Assembly (NCBI GenBank): GCA_017427185.1
Contig: JAFRTJ010000039.1
Location: 62,001-126,000, forward strand
Source: Bacteroidaceae bacterium
Lineage (GTDB): Bacteria > Bacteroidota > Bacteroidia > Bacteroidales > Bacteroidaceae
DNA length: 64,000 nt
Reading direction: 5' to 3'
The notes under the pieces are model-generated. The model made no database searches, had not been told where the DNA came from, and was given only the letters and a program-made list of their open reading frames with translations. Numbering within the stretch: position 1 is the first letter of the stretch; each line of letters begins with the position of its first letter. Positions 58,264 to 64,000 of the stretch are shown here, in pieces. The position numbers and the translations under genes were made by a program.

Positions 58264-59988
58264 ATGATACAAAGATTCCTCCTCGTGTTCTGTTTTTGTC
58301 TGTTCTCGCTGGAGCAGACGGTGGCTCAGCATTCCACCGAGAGTACGTTCTATGGCCATACCCTTGCCGACGAAGGCGCCTGGTGCTGGTTTGCCGACCC
58401 CCGTGCCCTCCATTTCGAGAGCAAGGACAAGACCGTCAGCATCACCCTCATCGGCTATATCGACCGGCACGGCAACATCAAGGCCCGCCAGATTGACTGG
58501 AAGACAGGCCTCACGGAGGAAGTGCTCGTGCGCAGCTATTTCCAGCCCGACGACCACGACAATCCCGCCTTCCTCGTCCTGCCCGACGAGCGCATCATGA
58601 TCATCTACAGCCGCCACAGCGACGAGAAGTGCTTCTATTACCGCATCTCGCGACGCCCCGGCGACATCTCCGCGTTGGGCGAGGAGAAACGGCTGGAAGT
58701 AAAGGACAACACCACCTATCCCAATCCCTTCATCCTCAGCGAGGACCCCGACCACATCTACATGTGCTGGCGAGGTATGGGCTGGCACCCTACCATCGCC
58801 CAGATGACGCTCCCCGACAAGGACGACAACATCTCTTTCACCTGGGGACCCATGCAGCTCGTCCAAAGCACAGCCGCACGCCCCTATGCCAAGTATGCCA
58901 GCAACGGACGCGACAAAATCTACATCGCCTACACAACGGGACATCCCGACAACGAGTACCCCAACTGGCTCTATCTCAACGTCTTCAACATCCGCACGCG
59001 TCGCCTTCAGGACATCCAGGGCCACAACCTCAGCATCGTCGACGATGGACCCTTCCAGGTAAAGCGGACCGATGATTATTTCCAGGATTATGCCGTCACG
59101 GTAGTTGACCGTATGGCCGACAGCCGCGACTGGATATGGAGCCTGCAGCTCGACGAGAAAGAGTCGCCAGCCATCGGCTTCACCCGCATCTCTCAGGACA
59201 AGATGGACCACGAGTACTACTATGCCACCTTCGACGGCGGCGCCTGGCGACGACTCTTCATCGCCGAGGGTGGCAGATGGTTCCACAACAATCCCACCAC
59301 CGAACTCTGCTATTCGGCAGGAATGGCCATCAATCCAGCCAACACCGCCGAGATCTACTGCTCCGTGCCCGTCAACAATGTCTACGAGATCCAGAAATAC
59401 ACCCTCAGCGACGACCGCGCCACCATCCTCTCCTGCCAGGACATCACGTGGGATTCCCCCAAAGGCAACGTGCGCCCCTACTATATCCCAGGCACACAGG
59501 ACACGCCCCTCAAGCTCGTCTGGATGAACGGCGACTACCGTTTCTGGATCGTCAGCAAAGCCTATCCCAAAGCCTTCGACACCAGCATACGAGGCAACGC
59601 AGCCCTTCCCCACGGAGAGCGCAAGGCAATGAAGAAAAAGACCGTCAAGCTCCATCTCAACGATGGCCGGTACACAGGCAATCTCATCACCCTGGGCAAC
59701 CTCACGTATGGCGTCGATGCCGAGACGCTCAAGCCCTACCTCCTCATCGGAGAAGACAGGTGGGACAGCCAAAACAAACTGGCCACCAGCGACACATGGG
59801 CAACGGGTGGCGACAGCAGGACCAACGGACTCTGGATGGAGCCCCAGCGCCTCAGCCGCTGCGTCCTCACCTTCTCCTACGATCCCCCCTTCCTCACCGT
59901 CTACCGCGACGGCATCATCGACATGCACATCGATGTCGACGAGTACGGCAAGCACTACGGCACCAACAACTACCGCCATCTTTGGTAA
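58264..59988 (+). CDS. Secreted BNR-repeat (beta-propeller) protein, possible polysaccharide lyase
   Basis: 574 residues from ATG 58264 (MIQRFLLVFCFCLFSL; signal ends TVAQ); an extension to 58210 is rejected. AWCWFADPRALHF and repeated Asp-rich blade motifs (NPAFLVLPDERIMIIYSRH, TYPNPFILSEDPDHIYMCW) fit the BNR_4 propeller family, whose members include ulvan and related lyases (PL24/25/40-like). I cannot assign the catalytic residues. The gene is notably GC-rich at third codon positions, which opens long antisense frames. Divergent from the GH78 rhamnosidase, suggesting one glycan target. Confidence 0.75.
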   Translation: MIQRFLLVFCFCLFSLEQTVAQHSTESTFYGHTLADEGAWCWFADPRALHFESKDKTVSITLIGYIDRHGNIKARQIDWKTGLTEEVLVRSYFQPDDHDNPAFLVLPDERIMIIYSRHSDEKCFYYRISRRPGDISALGEEKRLEVKDNTTYPNPFILSEDPDHIYMCWRGMGWHPTIAQMTLPDKDDNISFTWGPMQLVQSTAARPYAKYASNGRDKIYIAYTTGHPDNEYPNWLYLNVFNIRTRRLQDIQGHNLSIVDDGPFQVKRTDDYFQDYAVTVVDRMADSRDWIWSLQLDEKESPAIGFTRISQDKMDHEYYYATFDGGAWRRLFIAEGGRWFHNNPTTELCYSAGMAINPANTAEIYCSVPVNNVYEIQKYTLSDDRATILSCQDITWDSPKGNVRPYYIPGTQDTPLKLVWMNGDYRFWIVSKAYPKAFDTSIRGNAALPHGERKAMKKKTVKLHLNDGRYTGNLITLGNLTYGVDAETLKPYLLIGEDRWDSQNKLATSDTWATGGDSRTNGLWMEPQRLSRCVLTFSYDPPFLTVYRDGIIDMHIDVDEYGKHYGTNNYRHLW

Positions 59989-59990
59989 GG

Positions 59991-60118
59991 AGCGGTTAGC
60001 GGTTAGCGGTTAGCTCGGAGTAATCGGCGAACTCGGAGTAATCGGAGTAATCGGAATCCCCGCTAACCTCTAACCTTTTACCTTTTTACCTTTTCACCTT
60101 TTCACCTTTTCACCTTTT
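59991..60118. repeat. Compound short-repeat tract in a convergent gap
   Basis: Three kinds of simple repeat are stacked in the 142-bp gap between convergent genes: AGCGGTT three times (59991-60014), CGGAGTAAT three times (60015-60055 region), and a CCTTTTCACC-like 10-bp unit about four or five times (60073-60118). GGTTAGCGG in the first block is the inverse of CCGCTAACC (about 60059-60067), so a hairpin can form across the middle. It may act as a bidirectional terminator. Confidence 0.7.
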
Positions 60119-60130
60119 ACTTTTTTACCA

Positions 60131-61483
60131 CTAGAATCCTCCTAGGGCGGTGTAGAGGTTGATGAGTGCCTGGATGCCCTCGAAGTGGTTCTCTACCTCC
60201 TTTATTTGGGCTGTGAGGAGGTCTTCCTGCGATCTCAGGACCTCGACATAGGTGTTCGTGCCGTTGTTCATCAGCTCTCGCGTGCCATCGTAGGCTTCGT
60301 GCAGGGAGTTGACGATGGAAGTCAGATAAGCGGCTTTCTGCTCAGTCTTCTTGCAGATGTGCATCTGGCGGTACACCTCGTTTCCTGCGTTGAGCAAGGT
60401 CTGGATGAACTGGAGGCGTGCCTTTTCCTGCTCAAGCTGGGCATTCTTGTAGCGTGCTTTCAGGCGTCCTTGCATGAAGAGAGGTTGAACGAGCGAGGCA
60501 AGGGCCTGGCTCAGGAACTGAGAGGGGTTGACGGTTCCTTCTCCGTTGCTCCATCCCAACGTGGCGCTTATCGTGAGGTCGGGGAAGAAAGCCTGGCGAG
60601 CCTGCTGGATGTCGTAGTAGGCAATTTCTATGTTGCGGGCTGCCTGGCGGACATCGGGACGAGCCTCGAGCAGACGCAGCGGAAGGCCCACGTGGAGCTC
60701 GGAAGGCATCTCAAACTTCTCGTAGGGTGAGCGCTCGATATGATGGGGCTGCTCGGAGAGCATCAGGCACAATGCGGCTTCTGTGGTGAGAATGGTCTCC
60801 TGCACGTCCACAATACCCGACTGAACGCCCGCCAGATAAGCCTCCATCTGATAGACGGCTGGGCTCATGTAAAGACCTGCCTCGAAGAGCACGCGCATCG
60901 CCTCGAGGGATTCCTCCCACACGACTTGCGTCTCCTGGAGGATCTGCAGCTCGCGGTCGAGCATGACGAGGTTGTAGTAGGTGGCTGCGACATTGGCTGC
61001 CAGATTCGTCTGTACCGCCTGGTGGTAGTCTTTCTGCATCTGCACACGGGCCTTTGCCTGACGCTTACGGCTCGTTGCCTGTCCAAAGATGCTGAGCTGC
61101 CACGAGGCTTGCAGGGGGATGATGTAGGAGCGTGTGGCGAGGCTGTTGAAGCGGCTGAGCGATCCAGAAGGCTCAAACGAGAGGGTGGGCAGTTCTCCCA
61201 GCTTCGCTGAAGCCAAATCGTTCTGTACTTGCTCAATGGTCAGTTGAGCTTGCTTTATATCTGTATTGTTTTGCAGAGCCCTCTCAATGAGTTCCTGCAA
61301 CAGGGGGTCGGTGAAGAGCTGACGCCATCCGAGAGCCCCCAGGCTCAGGGTGTCGCGAGGCTGAACGACATCGCCCATGATGCCTGTCGGCACCGTCTCA
61401 TGTGCTTCGTACTTCTTGTAGAGTGAGCAGCTGGAAAGCAGCATCACGCCAGACATCAAACCTATCTTTATTCTACTCGTCAT
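60131..61483 (-). CDS. TolC/OprM-type outer-membrane efflux lipoprotein
   Basis: 450 residues; lipobox LSSC (Cys about 19). Two homologous halves of the TolC fold are visible: WRQLFTDPLLQELIERAL and NNTDIKQAQLTIEQVQNDL open the first; RPDVRQAARNIEIAYYDIQQ the second; both contain long helices and a beta-barrel strand pair. It forms the outer-membrane exit duct. It overlaps the RND pump gene by 11 nt and should work with it as a tripartite efflux system. Confidence 0.95.
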   Translation of the reverse strand: MTSRIKIGLMSGVMLLSSCSLYKKYEAHETVPTGIMGDVVQPRDTLSLGALGWRQLFTDPLLQELIERALQNNTDIKQAQLTIEQVQNDLASAKLGELPTLSFEPSGSLSRFNSLATRSYIIPLQASWQLSIFGQATSRKRQAKARVQMQKDYHQAVQTNLAANVAATYYNLVMLDRELQILQETQVVWEESLEAMRVLFEAGLYMSPAVYQMEAYLAGVQSGIVDVQETILTTEAALCLMLSEQPHHIERSPYEKFEMPSELHVGLPLRLLEARPDVRQAARNIEIAYYDIQQARQAFFPDLTISATLGWSNGEGTVNPSQFLSQALASLVQPLFMQGRLKARYKNAQLEQEKARLQFIQTLLNAGNEVYRQMHICKKTEQKAAYLTSIVNSLHEAYDGTRELMNNGTNTYVEVLRSQEDLLTAQIKEVENHFEGIQALINLYTALGGF

Positions 61484-64000
61484 CTTTCGCAGGGGTTAAT
61501 TTATCGTGCAGTTTCTGGAACACCATATAGAAGGCGGGGGTGACAAAGAGCAGGGCTATCGTGCCGATGGTCATACCGCCGATTACGGCAAGTGCCAACG
61601 AGCGGTTTCCCACGGCTCCCGCACCGCTGCCGATTGCCAGAGGAACCATACCGAGAATCATGGTGAAGACCGTCATCAGGATGGGACGCAGGCGGTCTTG
61701 GCAAGCTCCGATCGCAGCCTCCACGATGCCCATCCCCTCCTTGCGCTTCTGTACGGCAAACTCCGTGATAAGAATGGCTGTCTTTGCCACCAGGCCGATC
61801 ATCATGATGATACCTGTCTGCACGTAGACGTTGGCTCCCACACCCATCGACTCCATAGGGATGATGAAGAGGTAGGCGCCGAACAAGGCGAAGGGAATGG
61901 AGAACATGACTGCCCAGGGGATGAAGAGCGAGTCGTAGAGGCAGGCCATGATGAGGTAGATGAGCAGCATGCAGATGCCGTAGATGAGCATCGTCTCGTT
62001 GGATTCCGCATTCTCGGCTTCCTCGCGTGCCATACCTGAAAACTCGTAGCCGAACGTCTCAGGGAACACCTCTTGCTTCACCTCCTCGATGGCCTTGCGC
62101 ACATCGTCGCTGGTGTATCCTGGTGCGGGCAAAGTGCTGACGGGATAAGAGGGGAAGAGGTTGAAATGGAGGTCCATAGCCGAACCCGTGTCGAGCTTCA
62201 TCGAGACGAACTGGGAGACGGGCACCATGTGGTCTCCCACAGGCACGAAGATGCTGTTGAGTATGGATTCAGACATGCGGTACTCCTTGCCGGCTTGGAT
62301 CATCACGCGATAGACATTGTTGTACTGCACGTAGGAGCCGATATAGTCTCCCGCCAGGAAGGCGCCGATGGTCTGGAGGACCGTCTTGGGAGAAATGCCC
62401 ATTCGCTTGCAGGCAATCTCGTCGACATCGAGCCTGTATTTGGGGAAGTCGGTAGAGTAGGTGGAGGAGGCGAACTCCGTCTCAGGCCTTTGGCTGAGCT
62501 TCTCGACGAACTTCTCGCCCATCGCCACAAACTCGTGCTTGTCGGCACTTCGCGAAAGGTCCTGCAGGTTGAAACTGATGTCGGAGCCGTTGCCGTACCC
62601 AGGAATCTGAGGCATCTGGAAGGCCGTCACGTCAGCTTGTGGCAGGTTGATTGTGGCCCATTCCGTGATTCGGTCCTGGACGTCGGCAATGCTGAAGAAG
62701 GCACGCTCGCTCCAGTTCTTGAGTCGAACCATCAGGGTGGCGTAGTTCGTGCTGGTGACGTCCTCCATCATGGAATAGCCCGTCAGCGCTCCCACCGTCT
62801 CCACCTCGTCAAGCGACTTGATGTAGTCCTCGAGCTGAACCGTTGTGGCTTCTGTCTCATCCAGGTACGTGCCTGGAGCCAGCATGATGTTGACGAGAAG
62901 GAACCCTTGGTCTTCCTGCGGCACAAGCTCGCTCTTCGAGCGCATCACCAAGAAACCCGTCAGCAGACAGAAGACTGCCAGGAGAATCCAAGCGTTGGAA
63001 GGCCTTTTGATGAAGCGCTTGATGGCTTTCATGTATCTGCTCAGAAGCGCGTTGTAGGAAGTGGAGTAGGCCACATACATATAGTGGCTGATGCCTTTCT
63101 TGTGTTCCTCGCCGTTGTTGGGCTTCATCAGGAGCACGCAAAGAGCAGGGCAGAGCGTGAGAGCCAAGACCGTAGAGATTCCTACGGAAGAAGCCATCGT
63201 GACACCAAACTGCTTGAAGAAGGTACCCGAAGTGCCCGACATGAAGGTGACGGGGATGAAGACCGCCATAAAGACGAGTGTGGTGGAGATACAGGCTGCC
63301 GTCACTTCGCCAAGAGCATCGCTGACGGCGCGATTCATGTTCTTGGTCCCTTGCTCGAGCTTTGTCATCACAGCTTCCACCACGACGATGGCGTTGTCCA
63401 CCACCGTACCGATGGCAAGCACGAGCGCGAAGAGCGTCAGCAGGTTTAGCGAGAACCCCGCTATCTTGACGATAGCAAAGGTGCCTATGAGGGAGACGAT
63501 GATTACGATGGACGGGATGAGGGTGGCTCGGAAGTCCTGCAGGAAGAAATAGACCACCAGCACCACGAGGATGATGGCAACGATGAGCGTCTCCACCACA
63601 TTGTGCATCGAAGCGTAGAGGAAGTCATCGCTCGTCTCAAGCAGCTTGAACTCCAAGCCTGCCGGCAGACGCTTCTCCACCTCGCCCAGCACCCGCTTGA
63701 TTTCAGCGTTGACCTTCGTGGCATTCGCCCCAGGCGCCTGCTTCACATAGAACATCACGCCAGGTTTCCCGCTGATGTTCGTGCGGAAGTCGTAGGCTCT
63801 GGCTCCCAGCTCCACTTCAGCCAGGTCGCGCAGGCGGAGTATCTCGCCTTTCTCGGAAGCCCGCAGGATGATGTTCTCGAACTGCTTCATGTCGTCCAGC
63901 AGACCGTTGAACTCGATGTCTATCTTATCGGTGGCGCTCTCCAGTCGGCCGATGGGGACAACGAGGTTCTGCTCGTTGATGGCGGCGACTATCTCGTCGG
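61473..64000 (-). CDS. RND-family efflux pump inner-membrane transporter (AcrB/MexB-like), N-terminus beyond window
   Basis: The frame is open from 61473 to the window edge; 841 codons are visible and about 190-200 N-terminal residues are missing. An internal ATG at 63890 is not the start, because upstream codons read DEIVAAINEQNLVVPIGRLE, matching the AcrB porter domain. Membrane and porter regions in order: ETLIVAIILVVLVVYFFLQD, the TM4 proton-relay segment TVVDNAIVVVEAV, PALCVLL, and the TM10 segment GLVAKTAILITEFA with the relay Lys. In TM4 the usual Asp-Asp pair reads Asp-Asn (AAC codon 63393-63395). The adaptor gene is presumably upstream, off the window. Confidence 0.95.
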   Translation of the reverse strand, partial: DEIVAAINEQNLVVPIGRLESATDKIDIEFNGLLDDMKQFENIILRASEKGEILRLRDLAEVELGARAYDFRTNISGKPGVMFYVKQAPGANATKVNAEIKRVLGEVEKRLPAGLEFKLLETSDDFLYASMHNVVETLIVAIILVVLVVYFFLQDFRATLIPSIVIIVSLIGTFAIVKIAGFSLNLLTLFALVLAIGTVVDNAIVVVEAVMTKLEQGTKNMNRAVSDALGEVTAACISTTLVFMAVFIPVTFMSGTSGTFFKQFGVTMASSVGISTVLALTLCPALCVLLMKPNNGEEHKKGISHYMYVAYSTSYNALLSRYMKAIKRFIKRPSNAWILLAVFCLLTGFLVMRSKSELVPQEDQGFLLVNIMLAPGTYLDETEATTVQLEDYIKSLDEVETVGALTGYSMMEDVTSTNYATLMVRLKNWSERAFFSIADVQDRITEWATINLPQADVTAFQMPQIPGYGNGSDISFNLQDLSRSADKHEFVAMGEKFVEKLSQRPETEFASSTYSTDFPKYRLDVDEIACKRMGISPKTVLQTIGAFLAGDYIGSYVQYNNVYRVMIQAGKEYRMSESILNSIFVPVGDHMVPVSQFVSMKLDTGSAMDLHFNLFPSYPVSTLPAPGYTSDDVRKAIEEVKQEVFPETFGYEFSGMAREEAENAESNETMLIYGICMLLIYLIMACLYDSLFIPWAVMFSIPFALFGAYLFIIPMESMGVGANVYVQTGIIMMIGLVAKTAILITEFAVQKRKEGMGIVEAAIGACQDRLRPILMTVFTMILGMVPLAIGSGAGAVGNRSLALAVIGGMTIGTIALLFVTPAFYMVFQKLHDKLTPAKDDE

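Noticed and set aside
58201..59979. 592-codon open frame on the minus strand opposite the BNR-type gene
   Set aside because: The plus frame has a signal peptide, BNR motifs and two promoter elements. The antisense frame is low-complexity (Val/Asp/Gly/Ala rich) and arises from the GC-rich third positions of the real gene.
51637..59988. Polysaccharide utilisation locus
   Set aside because: GH92, GH78, SGNH and BNR genes cluster, but no SusC/SusD pair or hybrid two-component or ECF regulator is present, so the label is not justified from this window.
62073..63449. 458-codon plus-strand frame inside the RND pump gene
   Set aside because: It is a shadow of the pump; its translation is His/Arg/Val-rich with no recognisable domain, while the minus strand encodes an unbroken RND transporter.

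Overview
The window looks like a Bacteroidales chromosome, most likely Prevotella-like (Prevotellaceae). Three things support this: Bacteroidetes-type promoters (-33 TTTG, about 20 bp, then TAnnTTTG) in front of many genes; lipoprotein and 'AQ'-type signal peptides; and families typical of the group (GH92, GH78, Big_2 and OmpA surface proteins, an iPGM-like enzyme between thrA and thrC). The genus is an inference. No plasmid, phage or CRISPR locus is visible, and there is no SusC/SusD pair.

Region 1 (1-1303): the 5' end of a probable rpsA on the minus strand diverges from pfkA. Region 2 (1402-16463): a cobalamin riboswitch heads a compact run of eleven overlapping or closely spaced genes. They encode two TonB-dependent receptors, an exported CbiK-like chelatase lipoprotein, a substrate-binding lipoprotein, four consecutive two-domain fusion enzymes of the anaerobic corrin pathway (CbiH-CbiC, CbiE-CbiT, CbiG-CbiF, CbiJ-CbiD), a FecCD permease, and CbiA split into two ORFs. 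Uptake and corrin-ring synthesis are thus co-regulated. CbiL, the amidase CbiP, CbiB, a recognisable cytoplasmic cobaltochelatase and the transporter ATPase are absent from the window.

Region 3 (16533-26987): a winged-helix regulator with a membrane partner, an exported lipocalin-like protein, a large modular secreted zincin-like protein, a five-tRNA operon (Val, Arg, Tyr, Gly, Asp), two secreted hydrolase-like genes, a second identical tRNA-Asp, and a GH16 glucanase. Region 4 (27009-39284): radA, an FAD dehydrogenase, the threonine operon (thrA, iPGM-like homoserine kinase candidate, thrC) with a trailing outer-membrane protein, a metallophosphoesterase and a glycosidase-like lipoprotein. 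Region 5 (39285-40152) is a non-coding junk or mobile patch holding a decayed copy of the 35035 gene, a MITE-like inverted-repeat element and a repeat array. Region 6 (40153-51460): a Big_2 surface protein, an OmpA protein, a giant coiled-coil lipoprotein, trmO and clpB. Region 7 (51637-59988): glycan-degradation genes (GH92, Gfo/Idh oxidoreductase, SGNH esterase, GH78, and a divergent BNR-type protein). Region 8 (60131-64000): a TolC-type outer-membrane factor and an RND pump that runs off the window.

The most unusual signal is not a gene. A 10-bp imperfect palindrome, CAACGTGTTG or its reverse complement CAACACGTTG, recurs at six separate loci as short arrays, always with an exact 22-bp period. 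The 12-bp spacers vary, the units occur in both orientations, and one array lies inside a coding sequence. This looks like a helically phased DNA-binding or dispersed-repeat system. I cannot assign it to a named family.
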